NCBI RefSeq assembly: GCF_000151315.2
Contig: NW_011887295.1
Span: 741,704 to 805,703 of the forward strand
Source of the DNA: Capsaspora owczarzaki ATCC 30864
Taxonomy: Eukaryota; Opisthokonta; Filasterea
Length of the DNA stretch: 64,000 bases
Reading direction: 5' to 3'
This document shows, piece by piece, positions 51,281 through 63,002 of the stretch. Within the stretch, counting starts at the first letter, position 1, and each line of letters begins with the position of its first letter. The position numbers were made by a program, and so were the translations under genes. The notes under the pieces are model-generated. The model ran no database searches. It was not told where the DNA came from and worked only from the letters and a program-made list of their open reading frames with translations.

Positions 51281-51649
51281 GTGATTTCCCACGTCCCAAA
51301 AAAAAAAAAAAAAAAAAAAAAGCGATACCCTCCCAGCCATGATGATGCACTTTATGCACAACTGATTGTTGGCGCGTTTGGTAATTGTGCATAAACTCTG
51401 TGTGAAAACAAACACCATTCTTCAAAACAACCCATTTCGTTGCTTGTAATCTGCAAAACTGATGGTGCGATTCTTGTTGTCGGGCATTGCACGCCGGACT
51501 GCGCTTGTGGGAGTAATACCTGGCATGGTTACTGGCGCTGTGATAATGCAACATTTCAAGGTCAAAGGTCAGTCCAGCATTCATCACAGCAAAGACCCCA
51601 AAAACAACAACAAACCCCAAAAACAACAACTAAACATGACAGCTTCGCT
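51281..51649. other. Tail-to-tail intergenic region with A tract
   Basis: Lies between the DHRS12 stop and the RTF1 stop. A run of about 24 A starts near 51299, 19 nt past the DHRS12 stop. No ORF or RNA gene seen. There are no flanking duplications that would suggest a retroposed copy. Confidence 0.5.
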
Positions 51650-54305
51650 CTAGATCATACCGCTGGTTGACACATCAATGTCGAGACGCAAATCCGCCGA
51701 AGCAAACAAGTCTCGGATGGGCGGGAGTGCTGATTTCTCTGGTGCCTTGGCCGAAGAAACGCCAATCGACGCGCCAAACAATGCCTTCTGTGCAGCAACA
51801 GGATCGACCTGGTAGGACCGAGCCTCGAAGGCTGGCTTGGGGGCATCTGCATGTGTGGTCTTGGCCGTGTTCACTTCAACGGGTGCCGCAGGAGCCGCGG
51901 TCGCATGCGATGCGTTGGGATCCTCCTTCGGGAAGGCGAACATGACTGGGCGGCACGCTCGCCGCTCGAAAGGATCGAGCTTCGACACAACCTTCTCGCC
52001 AGAGGCCTTGCGGCCCAAGTCGCTGAGATTCTTGTGGCGATTCTTGGCATTGATTTGCGAGACCAAGCTCAGATTTTCAGTCGCCTTCTTGTTGTTCTCT
52101 TCGGCGGCGGCCTCTGTCTCGGCAAGCTTTTCGCGCAAGCCGGGAAGTAAGCCTTGAGGATCGCCCTGCTGCTCGAGAACGCTGATTTCGTGAGCAAGCG
52201 AAGTCTTGGCATACGCCAGGCCTTCTGGTGCCTTCTGGAACCGATTTCGCTCTTGCAGCATGGCGTCGATGACTTGGGACGTTCGGACATGCTGAGACAT
52301 GCTTTGAATCTGCTTGGAACGGTGTCGCAGCTCGTCCAAACTCGGCAAGGGGATGCGGTTGAACGCCATGTCGTCCTTCCACTTGTAGAATTCGGACTCG
52401 GTAAAGTCAGTGTTTGATACGTACTCGAGGCGGTAGCTGCGATGGGAGCCGCAGTAGTCCAGCTCAATCAGCTTGTTGGTGCGCGTCGCGCCGAGCTGAT
52501 ACGCCTTCTTGCCCTCCTCGACCCCGGCAACCTTGGCAAGGCGGTATGTGGTCTGGCCGTTGCTGACACCAATGTTCACGCGCACGTAGCAGTTTCGAAT
52601 GGACTTGGCAAAGAACGGAGCGTGCACGTACTTTTCCAGCTTGCTTCGCGTCAACCGAGCGCGGTTCAAGTCATCCAGAGTGAGTGGAGCCTCGGGCGGC
52701 TGGTCGTCATCAATCGACATGGCTGTGGCGCCGTCGTCGCGCTGACGGTCAGTCTCCTGGTCGCTGTGGCGGTCGCCTGCAAAGGTAAAGGCGTCTTGCG
52801 ATGTAGAGCCGGCCGCGCGACGCAGGCTGAGGTCTTTGAGAGCTCGCTCGCGCTCGAGCTGCGCGGCGGATTTGCTGTTGCGTCCGCGCTCTCCCAATGC
52901 CTCGACCTCGAGTTGGTCGTCCGAGTCGCCGCCGCGTGATTTGCGCGATGACGACTTGTCCTTCTTCTTGGACGACGACGACGACGACGACTTTTGTCCC
53001 TTTTTAGACGTCTTGCCGTCCTTGGAGCGCGACGATGACGCTCGGTTCGATCGACCCTTGCCTTCACGGGCTGCCTTTTCGCGCAACTGCTGTCGAATGA
53101 TCTGACGCTCCTTGAGCGCTTGGATCTTCTCAGAGCGCTCGAACAGCACCGCCTCGCGATCGACTTCCGACAGGGCGAAGAGCCGCTCGCGATCCGCAGC
53201 GTCGCCCATATGATCCTCCGTGTATGACAGCAGCACTCGCTCCTCTGCAGTCAGTTCCTCTCCAGATTCGTCGCCGGCATCGCTGCCGTCGTCGCTCGAG
53301 TTTGAGCCGTCCGACGACTGGCTGTCTGACGCGTCATCCGAATCCGAGCCCTCGTCATCTGAGACGGCGACCTTGCGTTTCTGCCCTTTCTTTCCCGATC
53401 GCTTTCCGCGCTTTCCGCCCTTGGATTTCGATCCCCACTGTGTGTGTGAGTAAACGTTCACAAGCCAAGAACAAGCAAGCAAACCGTAACAATCAGGCGA
53501 AAAAAATCAGTGTTCATCAACAATCTGAGAATTTCAAACAAACGAAACAACAAATCGGTAAAAACCAAAGATCCTTTTTTTTTTCTTTTTTTTTTTTTTT
53601 TTTTTGTTTTCGCTGTTTCGTGTATCTCCACTTCGACTTCGACTACGACTACGACTACGACTGCGACTACTCGCAAGTGAGCACACTTACACGGCCTCCG
53701 TCGCTGTCCTCGCTCTCGCTGTCGCTGCTGTCGCTGCCTCCTGCGGCGGCCAGCGCTTTGGCTCGCGCCTTGGAGCGGCTGCTTTGGGCCGCGGTGGTCG
53801 AGCGCCGCGACTTGCGTTCCGCCGCGCCGTCGTCCGAGTCAGAGTCGTCGCCAGCAGCATTGCCACGGGCCTTGTTGGCGGAGGCCTTGTTGCTGGACGA
53901 CGAGGCGGACTTGGACGATGCTTTGCGGCCAGCTCGGTCGCTGTCGCTGGCGCTCTCGCTGCCGCTGTCCCGTCGACGGCGACGACGGCCATCGTCATCG
54001 TCCCCATCGTCCTCGTCGTCCTCGTCGTCATCATCGATGCGGCGGCGCTTGGACGACCGGCCAGTGTCTCCCGAGTCAGCGCCACCGAGCAGCAGCAGCT
54101 CTGCTTCGAGGTCGTCGTCCACGTCCACGCCGGCGTCCGCGCCCGCGTGCGCGACCAGCGCGGCACCTGGTGTTGGTGGCGCGACCAGCGAAGCGCCGGG
54201 AGTGGGCGCACTGAATGCGGGCGTCGGGGCTTGGAAGGCGGGCGTCGGCGCGTCCATCGAGCCAGTCACTTCGCCAATGAGGCGCTTCTTGGCAAAGAAC
54301 GACAT
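51650..54305 (-). CDS. RTF1: RTF1, Paf1-complex subunit with Plus3 domain, 800 aa
   Basis: Component of the Paf1 elongation complex; links RNA polymerase II to histone H2B ubiquitination and to Spt5. Two exons: 54305-53691 and 53437-51650, joined from DSDGGR into WGSKSKGGK in phase 0. The N-terminal half is acidic Ser/Asp/Lys-rich (DDDDEDDEDD; runs of KKK and SSSS), as in all RTF1 proteins. The histone-modification region includes TEDHMGDAADRERLFALSE and SEKIQALKERQ. The Plus3 domain begins near residue 455 with LNRARLTRSKLEKYVHAPFF and contains NCYVRVNIG, YRLAKVAGV, TNKLIELDY and SNTDFTESEFYKW. A coiled coil with RNRFQKAPEGLAYAK and KLAETEAAAEENNKK follows. The C-terminal DPFERRACRPVMF is typical. 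Human RTF1 is about 710 aa. Confidence 0.95.
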
Positions 54306-54610
54306 TTAGGGGAAGCGGGGGGGGGTGTTTGTAATGTGGTCTGATTTCAAGTTGTTTGAGTTTCTTTTTTGGTTTTTGGGGGTTGGAGGCCAAAGGGAAA
54401 AAAAAAAAAAAACGAGAAGAAATGACTGAGCTTTCCATTGAGTTTCCATTAAATTGAGTTTCCATTACATTGAGTTTCCATTACATTGAATTTCCATTGA
54501 GCTACGACTTTCTCCGAGATCCGTCGATTCGCTCGTGATTCGCTGTCTTTTCTCGTTTTCGACTTGTCTATGTGCAGTCCCTCTATTTCCTTCGTCCTTC
54601 TGGAACGAAA
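54306..54610. promoter_or_regulatory. Shared 305-bp head-to-head promoter region (RTF1 / BUD31)
   Basis: The start codons of RTF1 (minus) and BUD31 (plus) face away from each other across 305 bp. The region carries the 16-bp tandem repeat listed separately and an A tract near 54400-54413. Bidirectional use is inferred from geometry. Confidence 0.55.
54431..54502. repeat. 16-bp tandem repeat in the RTF1/BUD31 intergenic region
   Basis: Three full 16-bp units (54443-54458, 54459-54474, 54475-54490; consensus TTTCCATTACATTGAG) with partial units on both sides (from 54431 and to 54502). Each unit holds TTTCCATT. Single-base differences between units show it is not newly made. Confidence 0.88.
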
Positions 54611-55394
54611 ATGCCCAAAATCCGCCACAACCGCTCAAAGCCGCCGCCAGAAGGCTGGGACGACATTGAGCCCGTCCTGAACGACTTTGCACAAAAGATG
54701 CGCGAAGGTAACTCAAAGCGTGTGTTGCCACTCTGGCTGGAACGGTCGATCGGGGATGCGGGGGGGGGATGAGGAGATGACGAGAGCGCATCGTCGTTGG
54801 CTGAGCGTTCGAGCAGAGAAGGGAAATGCCCTCGCTTGAGCTGGGCTTGGAGTGGTGTGCAGTCTGTGTGGACGCTGTTAACACTGACAAGCATCGTCAT
54901 GCCATTTGGGGGTACAGCTGAGGCCGAGCCGCACGAGGGCAAACGTCGCGTCGAGTCGCTCTGGCCCATCTTCCGCATCCACCACCAGCGCACAAGGTAC
55001 ATTTACGACATGTACTACAAGCGAAAGGTCATCTCCAAGGAGCTGTACGAGTTTCTGCTCAAGGACAACTATGCCGACGCCAATCTGATTGCCAAGTGGA
55101 AGAAGGTAAACCAACCCGCGTCCTTGTCCTTCTGCTTCCTACAAGTCATGGTTTTGGCAGGTTCCTTGTGGCACTGGACGATGTGTGTGTAGTTCGATTT
55201 GGCTTTTGCTCACTGGGCTTTGATTGCTATTCTGATTGCAGCAAGGGTACGAAAACCTGTGCTGCTTGCGATGCGTCCAAACAAAAGATACCAACTTTCA
55301 GGCAAACTGCATCTGCCGAGTCCCGCGAGCATCCTTGGAGGAAGGAAAGGCCGTCGAGTGTGTGCATTGTGGTTGCACTGGCTGTGGCGGGTAA
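54611..55394 (+). CDS. BUD31: BUD31 (G10 family) splicing factor, 145 aa
   Basis: Small zinc-binding spliceosome subunit. Three exons: 54611-54707, 54918-55105, 55242-55394. It begins [21 protein letters not shown] and continues [20 protein letters not shown] and [20 protein letters not shown]. The C-terminal cysteine cluster [21 protein letters not shown] and [11 protein letters not shown] is complete. Length is within one residue of the human protein (144), and nothing is missing. One of the most conserved genes in the window. Confidence 0.97.
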
Positions 55395-55639
55395 TAACCT
55401 GGTTGGCCATACGGCAAATTGTGACTATTCAATTTTTTAATTTCATTCAGGAAGACACACAACGATATGTACACACCACTACATCTACGTATGAGAGACA
55501 CAACACTGATTTAAACATGCTTGTCCTGGCACGCCCATTGGGGGGGGGAGGAAGTGCTTGGAACAGCGAAAACCAAAAACACAAAAAAAAATCAATCATG
55601 AAGGATGAATGAAAAATCAAGCAAGAAGCTGGTGACATT

Positions 55640-57191
55640 TCAACCAGAGTGCATGGCAGAATCGGATTCGGACGCTGCCTGGCTGTTGGGTGGTGAGAGC
55701 GCGTTCAAAAAGTAGGTGGAAAGCTTCGTCTACGAGCACAAAGGGGAAAACAGGAAACACAAGTGAGCAATCAACCAAAAAAAAAAAAAAAAGACATGAC
55801 TCGCTTCCTCCTGAATCGCTATCTCACACATACCCAAGCTCCGACGTATCGACGGAGACGGCCTTTGCGAGCCATTGCTTGCAGCTCGAGCTGTTGATTG
55901 GCAAGCTGCTTGCGCTTGTCACGCTGAGTCCTGGTCAAACGTCGGCGCTTGAGGCCTGAAGCATCTTCACCCTCAGCAAGCGCATCGTTGGGGTGGTGTG
56001 GAGACGAGCCGTGACGAGAACGCGAGGCAGAGTCGGTCGGCTGGTAGTTCCACGTCCAGAGCATGTCCGAGTACTCGTACATGTCCCGGATTTCCGTCTC
56101 CGAGCCCTGCGAATCAACGGGAGTGGCGTCCATCACTTCCATTCGCGAAAAGATGGGGCCTCTTGCCGTGCCAGAGTCGCTGTCGCTGGTGGTGCTGGCA
56201 AACCCGGTCGAGGCAAAGGCGGAGGCCATCAGCGCACTATCGCCCAGGCGCTCGCGTCGTCCGACAGACAGTCCGTCGCGAAGACCAAGCTGCGCAAATG
56301 CCTCGTCCAGCGCTCCGATGCGGGCGGCACGAGCTTGAGGAGCGCGAATGAATGGTTGCAGCGGCGTCGGCACGGCATCGGCAGGATCGAGCGGCGCAGT
56401 GTCGTCATCGTCCTCGCCGTCGTCATCGTCGTCGGAAATGTTGCCGTCATCTTCCTCGGGCTGGTGCTTGGCGGTAGGGAACAGCTGGCGAACAGCGGGG
56501 AGTCCTCCGGCGGTGCTGCCAGAGCCAAAGGTGGGTCCGCGCATGGTTCGGATGATGGTCGAGAGCGATTGTGACATCAGTTCATCCCCCGGGAAGATGA
56601 TGCGCTCGGCTTCTTCTTCCTCCTCCTCCTGCTCTTCCAAGTCCGGAGACGCGTGACGATGCCGATGGCGCGAAGATTGGCCATGCGGCGATGACGTTGT
56701 CGACGACCCATGACCAGACGGGGGCGATGGTTGGCCGCTGCGGGATTTGTGGTGTCTCCCGTGGCTCTTGCTGTGGTGATGATGCGAGTGATGGTGTGCG
56801 TGGTGACGCTTCGACGGGCTGGAGGAAGGGCTGGCTGTGGTGGGGCTAGGGCTGAGAATCGGGCTCTCAGAAGTTGGGCTCGAGCCCGAGGTGTCTTGAC
56901 TTGCAGACGTGCTTGCTGTCATGCCAGCAGCAGTAGCAGTAGCAGGAACAGTGGCAGTAACAGAATCGTGGAGCACCACAAGCGACTGAGACTGGTTGAC
57001 AGATGCAGACGCTGGCGAGTCGACAACCGAAGAGTTGGAAGAGCAGGTGGAGGATGATGCTGCTGAGGCTCCAACAATAAGGGAGCTCGATTGCGACGAA
57101 GCAAGCAGGATGGAGCTACCGATCAAGACGGTGGACAAGGACGGCGAGGAAGACGGTTGCAGCGCGACCGACTCGCTGCCAGCGGCGCCTG

Positions 57192-57223
<32 letters not shown>

Positions 57224-58614
57224 GGTTGGCCATCGTCCGTGGTCGAGCTGATCGCAGCAGCAGAAGCGGCCAGCGATCCCAGGACGTCCACCGCATCCGG
57301 GAGTGGCGCGCGCCTCGCGGGTGAAATCGATCCGTCGCGCGACGGAGGGACAATGTCGTCAACATCCGTCACATTGATCATCAGCAAGGACGCATCAAGT
57401 GGGAGCGCCCCGTCATTGAGCTGCTGCTGCTGTTGTTGTTGTTGTTGTTGTTGTTGGGCCACGAGCTGTTGCAGATGGTACTCGAACAACTTTTTGCGAA
57501 GTAGGGCTTGGGCTGAATCGAGCTGCTGCGACGATGCGTGTGTCGATGCACTGGCAATGCTGCCGGTTGCTTCGTGGCTTGGCCGTGAGCCGTCCTGTTT
57601 CGATGCAGACTCTGTGACGAGCTGGGAGCTCGAGTCGTCCAAATCTGCAAAGGACGAGCACTCGCTTGCATTGCTGCCAATCATCTCAAAGGCAGGCGAG
57701 AGGTGTGCTGACGAGTGTGCTCCAGTCAAGTCGTCGCTGTCGGCAAGGTTGACGGAGCGCCGTTGTGCGAACAGGGCGCTGGCAGTGGGCAAGTCCAGGG
57801 TCGAATCGCACGCCTCGGCGATGGAGCATGCAAGCACGTCGGCTTCCCCCGAATCTTCGGCAGCTGCAGCCGCTTCGACCAGAGCAGCGTCAGTTTCGGC
57901 AGACGACCAGCGCGCCCAGGATTCGACGGCAAAGTGCGATGCAGCAAGATTCGGCATCGGAGAGAAGGTGCGAGGAGTCATGTCGACGACAGCCCCGTCT
58001 GCGTCCTGCGCGTCATCCATCCCACCGTCAGCAGTTAGGGCGAGGGTAAAAGATGCGTTCGTGCTTGGGTTGAGATTGGTTTCGGTTGTGGATGCTGCAA
58101 AGGTGGGCACTTGGAGCACGTGCGGGACGCGATCAAACACGAGCGAGCCAACCACCTCCTCGTGATAAACAGGGGCGCGAGGTTCTTCGTGTTGAAGAGG
58201 CGGAACGGGTGTTTCGCCGACGTCGTGCTGCTCCAGCTGTTCCTGCTGTTCTTGCTGTTCTTGTTGTTGCTGTGGCTGTTGCTCCTGCTCGTCGTAGTGG
58301 CTAGCGTCAACGAGCACGACACGTCGCGTTTGCAAGTTTTCAACTTGTCGAGCAGTGCCTATTGTGGAACGCTGCAGAAGAATGGAAGCAGTGGCTGCAT
58401 CTTGCCCGAGCGTGGCCAACTCGTCGGCAGAACCGTCCACAATTTCCAACCAAGAACCTAGACGACATGAGGCAAAAACAAGGAAATCGTCAGTTGTAAC
58501 GTTCGTGCAAGCATCACTCGACAGACAGCCGCGCTTCGACGTACTAGAAACTGTCATTGGCGACGGGCTTGTGGGACCACTCGGAGAATCGAGCGAGGGC
58601 GGGGAGTCAGACAT
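55640..58614 (-). CDS. Unrecognised Ser/Gln/Glu-rich protein, 927 aa
   Basis: I do not recognise the family. Exons: 58614-58545, 58457-55834, 55729-55640. The first intron (87 nt) is a multiple of three and stop-free, so it could also be read through; it has a good donor GTACGT, a CTGAC branch-like site and a TAG acceptor. The chain has poly-Gln runs (about 13 residues near the middle), a His-rich block (HHAHHHSHHHH), an acidic Glu run followed by AERIIFPGDELMSQSLSTII, a second Asp run, then IRDMYEYSDMLWTWNYQPTD and a basic C-terminal segment LKRRRLTRTQRDKRKQL that looks like a nuclear localisation signal or short basic helix. The less repetitive stretches near the C-terminus are the parts most likely to fold. 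A nuclear regulatory role is only a guess from composition. Confidence 0.7.
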
Positions 58615-60110
58615 GGTTGAAGATTTTGTTGTCTGCAATTGTGTCTGAGAGTCGAAGCCACACTTGTTGTTGAGAGGGCAAATCTGGTCAACCAATTCAA
58701 AAAAAAATGCAACAAACGAAGTAAGACTTTGTGGACTTGAAAAAATCTTACTTACTCGGAAACAGCCACAACAACAACTCCAAAAATGGAAGCCGGTCAT
58801 GGCTGCCGCTTTTGCCCCCCCCCACCTCCCCTGAATGCACCGTGGCAGTCGCATAACACTTGAGTCGCGCATGCAACAGAAGATCGAGCAGGTCTGGGGG
58901 AATGTGTCCACACACGCTTTTTCCGCTCGTGATGAGCGCCGTGGTGGTAGAAATTGTAAAAATTGTGTGTGGTTTTTTGTTTTTGTTTTTGTTTTGGTGC
59001 TAATTTTGGATATTTTTTTTTCTCAAAAAGCCGCGTAGCGTTGTTTTTGTGTTGCTTTTTGTGCACATTCGAGAGCAGCAAACGAGTGAAGCATTTCCAC
59101 AGACGAATGCATTGGGGGAAGATGAGAGAGAGAGCGGCGTCGAACAAAGCCTCGAGTGGCTTTTCAACAAATTGCCCTTCAAACGGCATCTGCGCCACCA
59201 GCCAAGCAACGACACGCGCGCTCTCGCGCGCTCTCCCCCCCCCCCATTCACACCGAAACTCGAGTCCAGCTTCCCCCAAACTCAAATCTCGCGCATTGTA
59301 GTCACCAGTTCGGCCAAACTCAAACTCCCCAGCTCCCCAAAAAACCAAAACTCTACACACGAAACAACATTCAAAAAAATTCTGGTGACGCAAACTCTGG
59401 TTTTTTTTTCACTGAAGCGAGCGTGAGCTGGAGCTGGTGTATGGAAGGGGGTTGCTGCTGTTGTCTGCTGCTGTCTGTGTTGCTGCAAGCAAAGTGGTTT
59501 GGTTTTGTGCAGCAATGGAAAGCCAAGGCAACAGTCGCGAGCCGAGACGAGGCAGCGACAAAAGCCTCGAAGGCGGGAAAATCGGTCCAAATTGTTCGCT
59601 CCAGAATGCACCAGCTGAGAACCGAGACGCAACGACCCCCACCTCGCAACTGCAGTGCTGCCGTTTGGAACAAGGCCAAGTCGCCCTCTCGTTGTGGTAA
59701 TTCACACACTGTCATTCATTCTACTTGCAGCGGAAAGCGACAGAATGACGCCCAGCCAGAATTCCACCCAACAGAAAGAAAAAAAGAAAAAAAAACCTTC
59801 ACTTCAACCTCGCAATACTAACAAACCCAATTCTCAAAGGTCACTTGCCAAAACAAACTTGAACAATTGGAAAATGAAATCCCAACAGAGAAAAAAACGA
59901 AGAGTGGAGGCTGCATGGATTTGTTTGCGCAGGACAAGAACAACTCAATGCAATTTCCATACAAACGTCAAAGCGCAAGTCGCCGTTGGTCGATTTTCAA
60001 CTCTCGTGAATGTGCTGCACTGCACTTTCAATATCCAGTCCTGATTTGTGAATACTTGTCTCTTGTGGTTATTTGTATCAGCACCTAGGTTTCTGAGCGT
60101 CTTTACAAAA
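58615..60110. other. 1.5-kb divergent intergenic region
   Basis: Lies between the unrecognised gene (minus) and NELF-B (plus), so probably holds both promoters and 5' UTRs. Poly-T, poly-C and A-rich runs are frequent. Frames of up to about 220 codons are open on the plus strand around 59156-59821, but they are Ser/Pro/Lys-rich, overlap each other in different frames and show no motif. An untranslated first exon of NELF-B could lie here. Confidence 0.45.
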
Positions 60111-63002
60111 ATGCCAAAGACGAGAGGGCAGCAAGCAGCTCAATCGCAGCCAGCAGCAGCAGCAGTAGCAGCCCCTGCGCCACAACAACAGCAAGCAGCA
60201 CAGCAAGCACAACAACAAGCAGCACAACAACAAGCAGCACAACAACAGCAGCAGCAACAGCAGCAGCAGCAAGCGCGACGCCACATTGGCCAGGCCGGCG
60301 GCGCGTTCATTCGCGAGGCGCTGAGCCGCGATCTCAACCCCGTTACGTTCATCACACAGTTCCAGCGTGACAACCAGCTCAATGATAAGTTACCCTTGTG
60401 CGCAATGGTGCTCTGGCGTGCGTATCCAGCTGACTTTGATCTATTTGATCCATTTGATCCTCCTTCATGCCTCCCGTCCTGCTGCATCGTCGCGCCCGAG
60501 TACTCCCCTCGGCAGCCTTCCTGCTTCCGTTGCTGGACATGAACGAGATCCCGCGCGCGACAGTGCACTACACGATGCTCGCGCAGCTCCGCGACACGCT
60601 CACCCAGCGCTTCAAGTCGCTGTCCCAAGACAAGTCCGTCCGCGCGCACACTTGAAACATGCTATGATGAATGTACATTCACGGTGCAATGTGTTTGTGC
60701 TTTTTCAATGCTCTAGGCTGGACGCTCTGCTGGAGCGAACCTTCCCATTCATCCAAGTCCCAGAAATTCAGCCGGTCGTTTTCGCCGTGCTGGGACTCCA
60801 CTCGGGCATCCCGCCAGCTTACGTTGCACGTCTGGCAGCAGATGACACGCTGTACAAGGTACTGATCGCACGCTCAAAACCGATCGCGACTGCGGGAAAA
60901 CGGTCGTCCCTCACCTTTGTTTGTTGGTGATTTTGGTGCTGTGCAGCTCTGCTCGCTCTCCGTCAAACGACAGATATGGATGTCGAACAACAAACTGTTT
61001 GAAGACGAGCTCGACCCCATTTTCAATGATTATGTCGAAGATAAGCGCCTGGCTGTCAGCCCGTACGATGTGCTGATTTCTTCGAATCCGCCGAAAAAAA
61101 GGTCACTGCCGCTGCTTCTGATGCTTGAAAACTACGCCTCTCTTTACATCGCATCTCACTCACCCTGCTTCGTTTCTTTTTTCCCCATACCCTACTATGT
61201 GTGTTGTCTGACACAGGCGAGAACTGACTGCGGTCAATCGAATCGCTCAACTCGTCGATAAATCAATCATCCTGTACCGCTATGCGCTGACGCTGATTCG
61301 CTCCCGGTTTATCAAGTCTCACAACGCCCGTTACTGCATGCTTCGTGCCGAACTGCTGATGGCGCTGCACGATGCCGGCATCGCTGAGCTTTTCCATATC
61401 GATCCGTGTCACGAGTTTGCGTGGTGCTGGGATGCATGCATCCGTGACGCGAAGGTCGACCAGCTTCAGATCAAAAAGTCCCAGTCATGCTTTTCAGTCC
61501 TTGTGCCAAACAGTCCGATTCTTGGGTGAGTCGCGAGGAGAGGACTCGTTTTTGAGCGGCGTGCTCACTTTTTCCTTGTCAATTTCCGTTCCCTCGCGAT
61601 AGAGAACTCGCCATGATTTTGAACGATCCGTATGCCACAGGAACCATTCTCAAGGCCATTATCGACTGTCTTAAGACGAGTGTGGAGACTGAGACATTGC
61701 CTCGCGTAAGCCCAATGCATGCTTGCAACATTTTTTTATTGCGCTTGCATTTTGGTGCTCACTCCTTGTCCCGTTGAAATTATTTTTTTTCGCGTCGATG
61801 CAGGACGAACCGCGGCTTGTGTATTTGCTCCATCTCCTTCAAATTGGACAGTCTGCACATGCCATTCTCCAAACGCAATCCTTCGTGGAGCCGCCTCAGA
61901 ACAACAAAACCATCACCACATTCCTGCCACTGCTGACCCTCATCATGGTGGAGGATGCGCTTCGAAAAGTCAACAACGACGAGGAGTTTGACGAGTTGCC
62001 ACGCTTGGTGATTGATTTGATGAACAGCGATCCGCTTTCTCGTCGTGTAAGACAAATCGCCAAACAAAAAAAAAACGGTGGGTGTCGTGCGTTGGGGCTG
62101 GCTGAATCACTCATACTTGTTTGAGGTGGTGGGGGCCTTGCATAGCTTATGCTCTTCTACGTTCTCGATCGCATTCAAGCACGAGATGGCACAGCTCTAC
62201 GACGCACCATTCCTGCCATTGAGGTTTTGGACGAGCAGAATCCCGACTCGGACTCCACCTTCTTCCGCACCTTTATTTCTCTGGTGTTGAGTCACAAGGT
62301 AAGTTTGGAATCGCTCCGGCCTTGTTTTGGTTTATTTTTCGACGGAAAAAATTCGCGTTCGCTCATGGTTGTTCCAATTTGGCAGGAGGATTTCACTGAC
62401 AACGACATTCGCTTTACGATGATTGAAGACTTTTTGCTTAAATTTGCACCCTCATCTCCGGCTGTTCAGCAGCAGGTACGTGGTGATGAAGTTGTACGTG
62501 CGCAAGGTTTCGGTTTTTTTTTTAAACTCACATGTGTGGCCCGTGTCTGTGTAGATTATTCGGCTGCTCATGTCATTACACACCAAGTTCGAAGACGCAA
62601 ATCTGATTGACACCTTGCGCGTTATTTTCGAGACCTGCTCACTGCATGAGAACTTGAAGGAAGAGGTATGCGTTTTGCTTTTTGCGTTATCGAGGGGTTT
62701 GGTTTGGTTTTGTTTTCTTGTTTTTGTTTTTTGGTTTGTTGGGCGCTGTTTTGTCTCAACCATATTACCTCATATCTGCTCATCAGAATCTTACCCTGTT
62801 CAAGGCATACAACCGGCTGGCAGAGCGGCTTGTCGATCGTATTGGTGGTTCTGCCGACGCCGACTTTTTCTTCCTCGCGCTCGGTCGCGGCGGCCATGCC
62901 AGCCGAACGTTTGCCGGTGGCGCTCACGAGGCTGCAGAGGCACCTCTTCCCAGTGTTTTCACCCCAGCCCAAGAGCACGATGCCCCACCGACCTGGTATT
63001 AA
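60111..63002 (+). CDS. NELFB: NELF-B (COBRA1), negative elongation factor subunit, 648 aa
   Basis: Subunit of NELF, which holds RNA polymerase II at promoter-proximal pauses. Eleven exons: 60111-60417, 60516-60633, 60717-60858, 60947-61101, 61217-61525, 61603-61705, 61804-62046, 62146-62298, 62386-62475, 62555-62665, 62787-63002. Family landmarks: NPVTFITQFQRDN, LERTFPFIQVPEIQPVVF, SVKRQIWMSNNKLFEDEL, RYCMLRAELLMALHD, IDPCHEFAWCWDACIRD, ILGELAMILNDPY, ETLPRDEPRLVYLL and TTFLPLLTLIMVEDAL, each matching human NELFB. Residues 1-55 add a Gln/Ala-rich leader absent from the human protein (580 aa). The exon 1 donor/exon 2 acceptor pair is the least certain; 60501 is an alternative acceptor in the same phase. 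RTF1, another elongation factor gene, is about 6 kb away. Confidence 0.93.

Noticed and set aside
51299-51322. A tract as the tail of a retroposed element
   Set aside because: No target-site duplication and no element sequence next to it; homopolymer runs are frequent in introns and intergenic parts of this window.
54431-54502. Tandem 16-bp units as a CRISPR-like array
   Set aside because: Units are directly adjacent with no spacers and the genome is eukaryotic.
59156-59821. Overlapping plus-strand open frames upstream of NELF-B
   Set aside because: Several frames overlap, are Ser/Pro/Lys-rich and lack motifs or splice-phase support; more likely 5' flank or UTR.
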